Below are positions 1 through 11,699 of a stretch of DNA of 64,000 nt, in pieces. The translations under genes were made by a program, and so were the position numbers. The notes under the pieces were generated by a model. It saw nothing but the letters and a program-made list of their open reading frames with translations, was not told the DNA's origin and did not search any database. This stretch comes from Ligula intestinalis. Its lineage: Eukaryota; Platyhelminthes; Cestoda; Diphyllobothriidea; Diphyllobothriidae. Every line of letters begins with the position of its first letter. Position 1 is the stretch's first letter. The DNA is taken from NCBI GenBank assembly GCA_036362985.1, contig JAYGXS010000001.1, forward strand, positions 55,040,782 to 55,104,781. Direction: 5' to 3'.

Positions 1-2573
1 GATGCAGGAGCTAGCCAAACGACTCCCTCGCCGAGATCTGCTAATTGTTGCCGGGGACTGGAATGGCCGGACTGGGCCCGGTGACCCGACAAACAGCCAC
101 CTTCTTGGTCGTTTTGGGCTTGGCTCTCGAACGTACAATGGTGAGAGGATGCTGCAGTTTGCCGAACAGAACCGACTGTTTGTTACCAACACATGCATCG
201 TCACAAACATCTACTGACTTGGCATTCGAACGATGGCCGTACGGCCAGTCAGATTGATTACATCCTAGTTGGTTCACGGTTTCGCAGCTGGGTCCACAAT
301 AGCAGGTCGATGCGAGGTGCTGAAACTGGTAACGTCCACGGTTCTGACCATGCTCTCGTTCGCACGCGCCTGAAGTTTCACCTCTCATCTGTGCCCAAAC
401 TGCCACGTGCGAGACGCCTTGATGTCGCAAATCTCCGGTATACCAACACTACCGAGGCTCTAAGCAAAGAAATCGAGTCCCGTCTTATGACCCAGGCTGA
501 CAACGAGGGCAGTAGCAAGTGGCCATCACTGAAGACATCCATCAATGGGGCAGCTGACAAGATTCTCGGATTCACTCAGCGGCGCCGCAGTGACTGGATC
601 AGCGGAAGAACCCTGCAGCTATCGGCCGAAACGATTCCTCCTTCCGCCAACTTCGAAGGCTGACAGCAAAGTCGGCTAGAGATGACCGGCAGAAGTATTG
701 GTCCGAAACGGCGACTTCTATGGAGCAGGCTTCAAATGTTGGTGACACCCGAAAATTATACCAAATCATCCGCCAGGTTAGTGGTATGCCCCCGACGCTC
801 TGTGATTCTGTTCGGGATGTGCATGGAGGTTTTATGGCCAACAACTCGGCCAAGGTCGATCGCTGGCGTGAACACTTCAAGCACCTACTCAACTTTGAAG
901 AACAACCCATCACACCCTCCCTCTCCTCCACAGCGGAGTTTCAATCCTCTCCTGCCTACGCAGTGTCGTGTGACCTTTCCAAATACGAAGTTACCGATGC
1001 AATGCAGAGGCTACGCAACAACAAGGCGTGCGGAGAGGACGGTATTCCTGCAGAAATCTACAAGTCCTGTGTCGACACCCTGGCTCCTCGACTCTATGAA
1101 ATGATTCTACAGGCATGGCGAGAAGAGAGCGTTCTCGATGACTGGGGCTCAGGTATCCTTGTACCCGTCCACAAGAAGGGAGATAAGACAAGATGCGTGA
1201 ACTACCATGGCATAAGTCTCATCGATGTTGCTGCAAAGATCTTCGCTGTTGTTCTTCTCAGGCGCTTCCAGTCTGTACGTGACTCCAGGACACGACCCAA
1301 CCAAGCCGGATTCCGAGCTGGGCGTGGATGTGCGGATCAAATATTCACACTGAGGCGCACTCTAGAATTCCGCCATAGCTACCAGCAACCGACGGCAGTT
1401 TGCCTCGTCGACTTTGCCGCAGCATTCGATTCCATCCATCGTGATTCCGTGGTGAATAATGGAACTGGATGGAGTGCCGACCAAACTCATTGCCATGATT
1501 AAGGCCTACAATCGGTCTACCACCGCACGAGTCCTGGTCCACAACAATCTCTATCAGTCGTTCGATATCCGGTATGGTGTCCAACAGGGCTGCACCCTTT
1601 CGCCCATTCTGTTTAGCTACGGCATTGACCGGATTCTCGGCAAAGCCCTACATGAATAGGACGATGTTGAACTTGCACCCGGACGCCGACTAACTGATCT
1701 TGACTACGCCGATGATATTGCGTTGTTAGCCTCAAACTTTGATGGTCTACAGTCAGTAGTGTCGTGGTTGAATGAGATCGCTATGTCGGTAGGCATGTCC
1801 ATAAATTCCGGAAAGACGAAGATGTTCTCGAGCTGCATCCCTGACCAGAAAAAGGCACCCCTGGGGATTTATGGCCATCAACTTGAAGAAGTAGACAGCT
1901 TTAAATACCTCGGGGTGAGGCTGCTACCGAATGGGCAGAGCAAGGACGACATTGTCTCCCGTATCGATGCTGCTCGCTGGGTTTTCTCAATCCTTCAAAA
2001 GCGCCTATGGAACTGACATGACATCTCCATCGCTACGAAGATTCGTGCATACCGTGCATCCATCCGGTCAGTCCTCCTCTATGGATGTGAATGCTGGGCT
2101 GTGAGCGCTGAAGATGATCGAAGACTGGAGGTCTTTGACCACCGGTGCCTGAGGACGATCCTGCGAGTTAAGTATAGCGACTTCATCTCAAATGAGACAG
2201 TCCGCATCCGCTGCGATCGTATCACGAGGATATCTCAGGCCATTCAAGAAAGGCAACTGAGGTGGTTTGGACACGTTCTCCGTCGTCCACTCCACGAGCT
2301 TACCTATGCTGCCCTCGACCCGGCACCGCAGCCCACCTGGAAACGTCGAAGAGGAGGGCAACTGAAGACGTGGTTAGACACCATCCGTCAAGACGTGAAA
2401 GCAGTTCTTGGACCTTCTATCTTAGGTCTCCGTCGCTGGAGAAGTGACTGGGTGGCGCTTTCGAGATCCGCTGCCACCAATCGCTACGCATGGAGAGGTA
2501 CCGTTCGTGACATCATTGAGGCCGGCTAGATCAGGCATGATCACAGCCGTAAAAAGTACAAGTAAGTAAGAAT
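1..2573 (+). mobile_element. RTE-type non-LTR retrotransposon, copy 1, cut by the window edge
   Basis: The order is apurinic-type endonuclease, reverse transcriptase, then a C-terminal W-F-G-H-V region followed by an R-R-R-G-G / W-L-D-T-I block, as in RTE-clade LINEs (for example schistosome SR2-like or BovB-like elements). No RNase H is visible. The copy begins before base 1 and ends after about 2529 in a short tail with repeated AAGT units near 2555-2572, a usual RTE 3' end. It is the same family as the copy at 13.4-16.2 kb. Confidence 0.85.
2..2529 (+). pseudogene. RTE endonuclease-reverse transcriptase, broken
   Basis: The endonuclease part shows VAGDWNGRTG at about 48-78, the QIDYILV strand near 249-270 and GSDHALVRTRLK near 343-378, but the reading frame changes near 200. 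The RT part runs from about 720. It has NNKACGEDGIPAEIYK near 1018-1065, motif A (VDFAAAFDS) near 1409-1435, motif B (GVQQGCTLSP) near 1577-1606 and the catalytic YADD at 1705-1716. The frame shifts again around 1450, and stops interrupt the frame at 1657 and near 2014. The thumb and C-terminal region continues to a stop at 2529. The enzyme would nick target DNA and prime reverse transcription there. With at least two frameshifts and two stops this copy cannot do so. Confidence 0.85.
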
Positions 2574-3379
2574 GAGCTAAAAACTGTGCCCCATAATGCG
2601 TAGCTCGCCGCATCTACATAACCTAATACGGCTACTGGACGCTACTAATTCGCCGAGAAAACAAGCAAGCGACACACTTGCATCCCCCTCCAGTGACCGC
2701 AGTCACTATGGCAACATGTAAGACTCGTATTCTCCTCGGTAATTCGCTAGCCTATCGACCACTGAGGTAAACAGTTCTGATCGTCATCGAACTGACGACA
2801 CCTCTAAACTGGTCAGTTGTAATGGCACCAATGTTCCGACATTTCTGCAACCCCCATGTTGGATATTCTTTCCGGAATAGGACGATGACCTCGCGCTGGA
2901 AATTGCTTAGCTGTGGCATGGGTCTACACGTCTTTCCAGAATATTCCTGGCATATGATGCGCAGGTGGGCATTTTAGAACCTTCTCCTCTGCGACCACCA
3001 CCCACGTTGTGTGGGTGCTCCTCACCACTGAGCGGAACATGGCGTGGGCGACATGAATGCGGGTGCGAACCAACGGGGGCGGCTTCACTTCGGATGTGGC
3101 CCAGGTGTTCTGTTTTCTCCGCCATCGATCGTGACGGCATGGGCGGTCCGGCCGCCGTAACAATCACAAACTTAGGGGTTTTTGTGGGGCACCCTGTAGC
3201 ATACTTTCCTCAGAGTTAAGGCAACATTCTTTATCGGAGTCTTTTTTTTCTGACTGAGAAAGGCTTTGCAAAATGTTATGCTCCACTTCTGAAAACGAAA
3301 AGGATGCGCTTCTGGGGCTCGAATACAGTACCGATCGGGTTGCAAACGAGCGTGTAACCCAATGTCGATCTGTTTTCCC
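2574..3379. other. No gene recognised
   Basis: About 800 bases between two LINE remnants. Reading frames of about 80 codons are open on both strands at 2907-3219, but they overlap each other, have no recognisable domain and no convincing splice sites. I assign nothing here. Confidence 0.4.
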
Positions 3380-3665
3380 GCTCCTGCAGGCAACCTCGAG
3401 GGGACCTCATCCTTACATTTCGTATTATGAATAACCTGGATTGTTGCTTCGTCCCTGACGATTTGTTTACCCGGGCTAATACAACAACTTTGCGCGGGTA
3501 TCCCCTTAAACTACGCCCCGGCAAAGTAAGGATTGACGGACGAAAGCTCTCCTTCAGCAACGTGGAACGCCTTTCTCGAAGAGGTTGTCCTCTCAACCTG
3601 TGTTGATTCACTTGAGAGCAGACTGGATATGCATCAAATCCCATCCAAACACACCGCCGTGTAAA
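3380..3665 (+). mobile_element. CR1-like LINE 3'-terminal fragment
   Basis: The plus strand reads RGDLILTFRIMNNLD, then TLRGYPLKLRPGKVRIDGRK, then LSFSNVERLSRRG. This is the conserved tail that follows the RT domain in CR1-like elements; the same pattern of R-G-D-L-I then L-R-G-x-P-x-K occurs in the longer copies at 37.7 kb and 49.7 kb. Only this tail remains, as expected for a 5'-truncated insertion. Confidence 0.65.
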
Positions 3666-3999
3666 AAAGCCATTACATTACACTATAGTACTCGTAATTA
3701 ACAAGCAGTTGTGCTTTTGTTACTATTTGGACTGCATGACAAATTTTGTGCCTTCCCCTAGAACATGCAACTGACGTACTTTTTAAATTTTTTTGGATCC
3801 ATATATTTCCCACCATCTTGTTACCAATAGGGAAAATGTAGGATATCCCATCTAAACAAAGCATTCCTTCCCTCAATAAAATGATACTGATACTGAAAAA
3901 ATAATGGAAAAAGACAATATTTTTTCCATTCTCGGTAACGACTGTAGACAGTGTCGATGTGATAAGCCCTAAAGGCAACGCTGTAAATGCACCACTCAC

Positions 4000-4351
4000 C
4001 TTTCGTGGTAACTGAATCGCCACGGCAGTAGACGAGGTGCAACTCTTGGGGTCGCTTACGACCTATGGCAGCAAGGCCAGCGTCGGTGAGGTGACGGTAT
4101 CGATCCAGCCGAATTGACCGCCAGAAGTGCCGGTCCGAGACAATGGTGTGAAGACGACGGCAGGTACGGGCCAAGTTGGCGCGACCAGCGTAATCGAGAG
4201 CGCTGACAATCAGAAACCACAATTCGGTGGGTAAAGAGAGCCAGTTTCGCGCTTCGGGCGAGGGGGACTCGTCAGATGAGCATTCAAATTCTGCGACTTC
4301 ATCATTCTTGAACAGAAAATAGTCAGTAGGAAAGGTGTCACTGTCAGTCAT
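4000..4351 (-). CDS. F-box protein with leucine-rich-repeat start, first coding exon
   Basis: The exon encodes 117 residues from an ATG at 4351. An F-box covers roughly residues 37-82, with the core LSLPTELWFLIVSALD, then LARTCRRLHTIVSDRHFW. It is followed by LTDAGLAAIGRKRPQELHL, which looks like the first leucine-rich repeat of an FBXL protein. F-box proteins bring substrates to SCF ubiquitin ligases through SKP1. The N-terminus is acidic and serine-rich. The exon ends at a strong donor on the minus strand (AAAG then GTGAGT, GT at 3999-3998), in phase 1. No further exon is evident between here and base 1, so the rest may lie outside the window beyond the RTE and CR1 insertions. The exact FBXL orthologue is not recognised. 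Confidence 0.75.
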
Positions 4352-5640
4352 GTGTGCACGAGGGTGTGTGTGTAGTTTGTTCTATCCTCTAGATTGGCCG
4401 AACAGGTGGGGAATACATTGGCTCACGCTGCGCCTTAGTCTGCTAACATTATCTACCTATCACGGACGGTAACCGAACAGAGGGTTAAATAACGATAAAC
4501 TTTCTAAAAAACTTGCTGAAGTAAATCATGCCTCCACTGTCAAGTGTCATTGTTACCCGGCGGGTCACGACCTGATAATTTTTGGAAGTACCATGGGGTA
4601 TGGTCTGTGTGTTTGGTTGGGCAGGCCGGGGGCCGTTAGGATCTTGTGACGTAAAATAATGTTGAATAATAATAGCCCACCTTTTGTTGAGGCTTCCCTA
4701 TGCAGTCGCCAAGCACGGAGAGGGAGGCATCTTATCGTCTAAAGGGGGTAAATTCTTTCGCCCGATTGTCTGATATCCCGAACATATCATTACTAGTAAA
4801 TTAGGTGCCTTAATCACCTACCTCGCTGAGCATGCAAGGATGATAGAAAATAAAGAGTAGTGAGGAGTACGAAAGCGGCCAAAGTACAGATGGATTTAAG
4901 CAAAATAATAGAAGCAATCCATCAAAAACAATGGCCATATTTAGACACCATACATGCGTATGTTTCGGGTTAATTCGTTTAAAATTCTCAGCTTGTCGTG
5001 CTAACCTTTTTACTAAAGAATTAGTTCATACAGTCTGACAACTGCATCGCTTCGTTCAAGTTTAAGTTTAGCCCTAATGGTCGTTTTTCTATTCAAGGCT
5101 TTCCCAACAACGAAAACAATGTTAGTGCCCTAGCAGTGTGCGTGTTTGCGGGGTCAAGTTATATAAGTCAAGTGCATCGGTGCATAGTCTTGCCACCAAA
5201 GACAGAGGGATGTATAAAATGCAGAAAATCATGAACCGATCTCCCATCAAAACGACTGCAGTGCCATATCACATGATTTTAAAGCACATGGAGTTGGTTG
5301 CCCTTAAACATGACTTGTGACTAGGAGACGTGGTAGAATAATAGCTCGGATCCTGTATTTTCGATTCAGGTCTCATAGTTGTAAACGAGAGTAGATAGCA
5401 AGAAGGAGCAGGGAGGGGGGAGAGCACTGAGTGATTGCAGGCGTATCCAACTAAATATTATACTAACCTGCCCCGGCGCTTATTTTGTGCTGGATATAGC
5501 ATGTGACGTACCTCATGAAACCATATCCTCTAACGTGTTTTTGACTAGGGAAGATTAGTTATAAGTTGGGGTTGTAATACCCTTGTGCAGGAAAATGCTA
5601 AGATATTTCAGTCAAGCCAAGGTGTCCGTTTTTGAATTTC
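4352..5640. other. Non-coding stretch upstream of the F-box exon
   Basis: This presumably holds the 5' untranslated region and promoter of the minus-strand F-box gene. A 60-codon frame at 5138-5320 (plus) has no recognisable domain. I see no repeat or RNA gene. Confidence 0.35.
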
Positions 5641-6597
5641 TTTCCGGTCGCCTGCAAAAAATAGACCCTGAAGTTAGTAGTAAGTAGTATGCTTTTATCG
5701 ATTTAATTTAGATGCCCCTATGAAAAAAAATTACACAAAACATGCGCCAAATTATCCTTTAACGTTGCGAAAATCCCCATTCGATAATTCAGAAGGACAG
5801 TTGGCGAGCATACGTATACTTTCGATAAATTCTCTTCGGGCCATTACATTTATATGGAAGGGGAAGGTACAGGGTGACAAGCAATCAATTAATTATCGTT
5901 CTAATCAACTTAGTCTTCGGAATGGGGGCTTGGGGTTTGGGTTGATAAAAAGGGGGTAGTGACAGGGTAATTAGGAGAGGGGGGGGGAAAGAACGCGTGG
6001 AAAATGCTGGCAGTTCTGCGGCCGTTGACCATGCTAGGCTTCCATATAAATGTAATGGCCCGAAGAGAATTTATCGAAAGTATACGTATGCTCGCCAACT
6101 GTCCTTCTAAATTATCCTTTCTTGCACTTATTTAGTGGTAAATAACATCAACCTTAAAGCGCAGGCTTAAAAATGATAGCTTTTCAATTCCCGAAAAATT
6201 CTGAGTTCGACCTGCATTTGCACTCGTGTTTAGCGTCTATAAACTGCACGTAATCAAGATCACACAGTCTTTTGTACTATTAAAATGCCATATTTGGCTC
6301 AAATAATTTTGTAATCGATATAAAAACGGTTAGAAAATCCATAAGGAACATTGGTAAACGGAGAGATAGGATGCTATCTGAATGGGAATTCTGCGGTTTT
6401 AAAGAATAATTACAAATTACTTAAACAGAAAGCTACGTCTTCTTTGAGCTTAAAATTTAAGGAGGATGTAAATTGCCACCAAGAGTCCACGAAGGGATAT
6501 TTTCGTGCATGTTCTCATGCTATTGAAAATCAACGATAAAACATATACAACTGAAGCAGTCACTTTACCGAATGTACTTTTTGCAGGCGACCGGAAA
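5641..6597. mobile_element. Putative DNA element with 20-bp perfect terminal inverted repeats
   Basis: TTTCCGGTCGCCTGCAAAAA at 5641-5660 recurs as its exact reverse complement at 6578-6597. The enclosed 957 bp holds no transposase and contains a second, nested inverted repeat. Both termini are perfect over 20 bases, which chance does not explain. The superfamily is unknown and no clear target duplication was found. Confidence 0.5.
5791..6108. repeat. Nested inverted-repeat element with 70-bp perfect arms
   Basis: Bases 5791-5860 (starting AGAAGGACAG, ending TATATGGAAG) are repeated as an exact reverse complement at 6039-6108. The 178-bp centre is G-rich and non-coding. Perfect long arms in a 318-bp unit look like a young miniature inverted-repeat element or a foldback. 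The 12-base string AAATTATCCTTT occurs both outside the left arm (near 5750) and immediately right of the right arm (6109-6120), so the insertion point may have been rearranged. Confidence 0.65.
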
Positions 6598-7129
6598 TGA
6601 GTGCACCCAATAACATATATTCTGGCCTGAGTAATTAGCATTTCACGCGCTACAGCGGTTACTGTAGGTGCACTTCTTGACGACATGAGTGCGTGCCCAC
6701 CCAAAATAATACTCAAGGGGATCAAAACACAGCACAACATGAGGTCAGAAGGCTACTGCACTGACTAATGAAAGTTATTTCATTTTTCGGTGAAAGCGTC
6801 AGGGGCAGTTAAGATTAAACGAATTCTGCGCAAGTGGTTCACTGCCGGTCAGCGGTGTGTTGGTGTAGATCATTATTTGAATGAAACTGAGAATTGTGAC
6901 GGGGCACCAACCAAACCCTCCTTCCGTCGCTGGTGCAAAACTGGGAACCAGATATGGCAATGCGCTCGGCGGGGCTAGGAGAAGAATTGGCTATTCCTAT
7001 TAGGGAAACGTTATTCGACTTTGGTATCAAAAAAAGTGAGCGAAAAAAAAGTTGGTGCTAAAACCGAAGTACCTCTTAAAACCCGACAGTTCCCCCGTCG
7101 ATTTCGACGATGGGCACCACGCGCTCCAA
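6598..7129. other. No gene recognised
   Basis: A minus-strand acceptor-like sequence (pyrimidine tract then CTAG) occurs near 6975, and all three frames after it stay open for 30 or more codons. None has a recognisable domain or a clear donor, so I do not call an exon. Confidence 0.3.
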
Positions 7130-7187
7130 CAAGCCGCAGCAAACGCTGAAGCAAGCCGCAGCAAACGCTGAAGCAAGCCGCAGCATA
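7130..7187 (+). repeat. 22-bp tandem repeat, about 2.6 copies
   Basis: The unit CAAGCCGCAGCAAACGCTG plus AAG is repeated twice in full (7130-7151, 7152-7173) and then in part. It is a small minisatellite with no link to a coding frame. Confidence 0.8.
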
Positions 7188-7885
7188 CACAGGGGCACGC
7201 TGGGCAAGTAACACGAAAGCGACAGCAAGCGGGAGCAACGCAGAGAACTGGTATGAGAGAAAACAGGAGTGTAGGTAGACTCGCACAGTATCTACCCACT
7301 CGCTCGCCACTCCCACCTCCGTATCCGGTGTAAAGACAAAGTCAATAAGACCGATGATGAGGGAGGGTGTAGATGGCTGGCGCGATAGACACTCAACACC
7401 CGCACACTTGACACAGCCATCTCGCTAGGTATGCTCCCGACTGCGCGGGAGCGCCATAAAGGCCACATTAAGAGGGAGCCATTGCAGCCTGACTCTCAGT
7501 CTTCCCTCTCCTCCCGTACGCACATACAGACACACGCGTACAGAAGGAGCAGCTCCGTGGGGGCCCGAGTTTTCCCGTCAGTTGGCAGACCCTCCAAGCC
7601 ACGGCTTTTAGCGCACCGTGATAGATTCAGACGCATTCAAATTTATTATAGTGAGGGAAGAAACGCGCCGAGGTCAACCTCACTCTCTCCCCCACCGCAT
7701 AGTGACCGCCTAGCTTTTCGGGCACCCGCAGTGGGGCCTGAAACCCAGTGGGAGCGCGAGCGCATGCACCAACAGGGAATCAGAAGTGAGAGAAAGTGCC
7801 AGCGCCTTCCAGGCCGTAGGGACCGTGGTTGGCTGAAGACTGGCATTGAATGTGCATACAGACCATTGGATCTCAGAAGGGTGTG

Positions 7886-7886
<1 letters not shown>

Positions 7887-7932
<46 letters not shown>
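7887..7932 (+). repeat. (CA)23 microsatellite
   Basis: 46 bases of uninterrupted CA dinucleotides. The opposite strand gives spurious Cys-Val frames. Confidence 0.97.
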
Positions 7933-7933
<1 letters not shown>

Positions 7934-8344
7934 CATTGGCATTTAACTGATATTAGAGTTGCCCATCCGACCTGAACACCTTAGTCGAAGTAAGAACGCG
8001 TTTGAATGATTTATTTACCTTTTTGGTCGTCGCAACGGGCTGAATTGGTGCAGGTGCGCCGAACAAAATGAGGATCAGATTTGTTAACTGCGAGCGTTAA
8101 TCGGCCCGGGCAGAATTCACACGCTAGTCGACAGCTACCGCCGCCCATAAGGGATGTGGCAGAACGCCTATAAGTAAACATTCACGTCACACCAGCCACT
8201 GCCTCCAATCCCATCACTGGCAGTCGAGTGAATGCATGGGAAATGGAAAAGAGTAAGGCCAACATTTCACACTATACTACATAAAATGCGTTTGAATCAA
8301 CCACAACGCACGAAGACTTGTAGCTTGGAAGACGGCAGCTTGCT

Positions 8345-8720
8345 AACTGATGGGATAAATTGGTTCTTCTCCGGACTGAGAGCCAGGCTGCAACGGTTTC
8401 TTCTGGATATAGCCTCTATTGCCCTCCTCATTCATAGGAGATCCAATCCACCCTAACGGATACCTGGTACATGCTGTGGGGGTGCACAGTGTGTAGCACG
8501 CGCAGATGGATTGTCCGGTTTCGTCAGTCACTGTGTTGAAGCCTACCTGCGGTTGTCTTGACATTGCCTTGTCACGAAGCTAGATGGATGAGGAAGACGA
8601 GAGTGCGGTAGCTGCTGAGTCTGTCTTACTATAAACTAATTGACCCACCAGTCGTAGTCCTGTGCCTATTTAACGGGACACGTGGTCAAGGCCGACGCTC
8701 GCGACGGTCGAACTGCCAAT
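8345..8720. repeat. Dispersed repeat, unclassified
   Basis: GATGGGATAAATT followed by a diverged stretch with GCAACGGTTTCTTCTGGATAT resembles 60100-60200 (GATGGGATAAATTAATC, then GCAATGGCTCGTTCTTGATAT). A short reverse-orientation match to its core lies near 7455-7495. No coding domain is visible. The edges are approximate. Confidence 0.4.
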
Positions 8721-10335
8721 TAGTCCCGTTATGCCCAGGAGTCTATGAGCGGAAAGTCCAAGGTTTTGAACTACCGAAAGGGTTTGTCATCCCATGTCGT
8801 GCTTGAAAAAACAGTCATATAGTTCAGCGGACCATCAATTATGCACCTGGACAACAGAAATCCTTAAAGAATGTTGCCAGTCAATAAGCCAAACTACGTT
8901 ATTGGCCTTCAGGACAAACCGAAGACTGATAGTGTGGAGTGGACTAATTTCCTACGCACGAAAAATGAAAATTAACAAGAGTACAGAGTTCGAAACGGTG
9001 ACTATAGGGCTGTGAAACCACGAGCAGCAACGTCTGGAGATGCAATGTGTTTAAGAATTGCCACGTAAATATGAGCGTTCGAAAGTCAGACCTTCCGTCT
9101 ACGTTCCGTGTGTACACACAGTGGCTCAATGACAAAAGAGTGATCTACTCAATATTGGTGTATTTTAAATAAAGAAAAGAGCTTCCGAGAGCCGGAATGG
9201 CGAAATTAAACTGTTCAGAAAAGCACGCCGCTATGACGGCACTAGAAAAAGTATTATACGCAGTTGATAAAAATAATTAATTTGAAGGCTACTTTCTAGG
9301 TATAAAGTGACTCCTTGACTGAGCCGCCTTGAGGTTTTGATTATGGCCGCTACTCAGGGCTCCAGTGGGACTAGGATATCCAACAGTACCGTATTCACTC
9401 GATGTTTACGGCAGCACAATAAGTAAGGCCAATGTTGTCCTTGCAAACGATTCGCGGTGTGGTTAACATAAGGGCAAAGTGAAAGTTTCATTGAGAGCCA
9501 GTGTAGGCTAATGCACGGTACGCAGTCTCGTTATCTCTCCCGGTACCTTTAGGTACAATCCCCTTTGCTCAAAAACGACAAACCTGCATAATATATGTTT
9601 TTATTTTCACTTCACTCTCCAGTTGTAAATGAAGCAATTAATTTTCTCCACAATTTCCTTCCACCTACCAAAAGAGGTAACCTACGTACAATTATAGATA
9701 TATATTTTTGAATCAAGACCACAGTGAAGCGCACACCACAATGACGAAGTTTTTTTGCTGATTATATCCTTGAAGATTTGGTTCGCCCTTTTCATTTTGG
9801 CAGCCATATTATCTCGTTACACTCGGTACTACCGCCGTCTTGCTATCAGCGGACATACAACTCTCCGGGATTATTATTATATGCACGGCAGGATTTTTGA
9901 CGTGTAATGCGACGAATACGAAAAATGAAGACGAATTGGTGGTATTAAGCCATTCAAGTCTTTTAGTTTACTACTTTTTGTCTTGAATTTGTCCGTTCCC
10001 CTTTAGATATGATGCAGGTATTATTCTTTACGGAAATTTTGGGTTATCATACAGCAAAAACATGAACGTTCTATCCAATTACTTCATGTACAACACGCGC
10101 TTTTATGAAACATGCCGGGTGTTGGAGAGGGTAATAGAAAAGAAAGAAAGATATTTGAAGGCTATATAGTGACAAGTAAGGAACAGGCAAGTGGAAGCTA
10201 GCGCTTATATAGGTTGCTGACGATCAGCTTCGCTGTCAACAATCGAGGGCACCGTTTTCATGCACAAACAATACAACTGGTTTCCTTAAACGACGAGAGC
10301 GACTCGAGCAAATAAAATTAAGAAGAGACATTTAC
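8721..10335. other. No gene recognised
   Basis: AT-rich sequence without a frame, repeat or RNA gene that I can support. It lies downstream of the second exon of the zinc-ribbon gene, so a third exon could be hidden in it. Confidence 0.35.
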
Positions 10336-10507
10336 CCCGACAGTCTTCTCGCGACTAGACATTGCTTCTTCCTTGTTCTGCGAGTCTGAACAAGAATTTG
10401 AAGGCGAAAGTCTCGTAGAAGTGGAGACAGTCTCGCTCTCTTTCTTTTTGATGGCCCCAGTGCTACCGTCGGCATAGTTTGAATCGTCGGTGTGAGTGGT
10501 TGTATGG
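10336..10507 (-). CDS. Zinc-ribbon protein, second coding exon
   Basis: On the minus strand a long pyrimidine tract and TTAG acceptor (AG at 10509-10508) precede a 172-base segment that ends at GGG then GTAAAT (GT at 10335-10334). The first exon of the gene at 18360-19348 ends in phase 2. The first base here (C) completes that codon, and the frame then reads HTTTHTDDSNYADGSTGAIK and on to EEAMSSREKTVG with no stop. The peptide is polar and Ser/Thr-rich, suggesting a disordered linker. It ends in phase 0, so at least one more exon is expected further left. The join is inferred from splice signals and phase; no transcript evidence is available here. Confidence 0.6.
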
Positions 10508-11699
10508 CTAACAACGCAAAAAAAGAATGAGTGATGAGAGCAAAATAGACTGAGAGCTACAAACCGAATAATTGTATGTAAAATTCAAATGCACTGTACG
10601 AATGTAAAGTAAGCCCTACTCGTTTTCTATGGATACCTAACGGGTATGGTGGACAATGTGACAGTATGACAATCAGGGCATGATGCAAAGCAAATAACAA
10701 AGGCTCAAACGGCAACTTCATTGGGCCACTAATTGCCAGTCTATTTTGTGGCTATTCCTGAATATCAGATACGTAAAAAGTTTGACTTAACATGGACTCG
10801 TACCTCTGCCGTTTACATATTACTTCTGCCGCCGCATTGTTGGGTCAATGGACGTTGTACCAGACAGTACTGGGTACCGTGTGATAAGAGGCTATCATGT
10901 CAAAGGTGCAGACGCAGGCAGTTTCATAAGTAGTATTTATATTTAGGAATCACCAGCCACTCTCCGTTTATAAATATCTCCCAAATTGATATGGATAAGA
11001 AAGGCCGCGTTTCCTGACGTATAATGGAATCACAAACTTACATGTCCATTAGATTGTCTGTCAAAATAAGAAATGCAATCGATGTTTCAAAAAGAGATAA
11101 CCAGAACCGTTTTCCGTTATGTAGGTATGCAAAATAAACCTATATTTAAACATAATGAAAGGAGAAACCCCGAGCAAATTGAGTGTAAAATGAAATAACT
11201 TGTCAACATTCTCCTTTATTTTATGCGGTCAGGAATTCTTCCAAAAATAAAACATTGATATTAGCCAGGAATGCTTGAGATGGACAACTGTCAAAACTGA
11301 AAGTAAATTGACTTGCTAGTTCTCAATACCAGTGAACAAACATATCATTATTTTTAGTATTATAAGTGGTTCCTAAGGCTTTGTTAAGTAGGCTCAAGCT
11401 GCCACTCATCTACTTATTGAACGTGTTTTTAAGTGCTTGAATGAGTAGAAATGCTGCAGTCAACTGATCGTCGACACCTTTCCCCCAGGCTAAACTATTG
11501 CGTCTGTGGTATTCTCACCAAGGGTTAATGGGCACAGGCAGAAAATTTCGCCTCTCCAAACTTTTTTTGTTTTTTTAATGAACGGCTGCATAACACGGCA
11601 GATACATAGAGCAGATGGAGTTTCACTTTGAAACCCGAAGCAAAGGATGTAGCAAAAGCAAACGGTCATTTTTGAGGTCTACAATATGAGGAGCAGCTA
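10508..11699. other. Intron sequence, no separate gene seen
   Basis: This is the part of the large zinc-ribbon gene intron next to exon 2. A 66-codon plus-strand frame at 10733 has no domain. Confidence 0.35.

Noticed and set aside
2907..3219. Overlapping 80-codon frames on both strands
   Set aside because: GC-rich local composition explains their openness; none resembles a known protein.
6839..7030. Minus-strand exon candidate after a CTAG acceptor as exon 3 of the zinc-ribbon gene
   Set aside because: All three frames are open after the acceptor and no donor in the required phase stands out.
7130..7187. Regularly repeated 22-bp units as a possible CRISPR array
   Set aside because: The units are contiguous with no spacers, and the genome is eukaryotic.
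7646..7946. Long open frames across the CA microsatellite on both strands
   Set aside because: They are open only because CA/TG repeats encode His-Thr or Cys-Val without stops; no domain is present.
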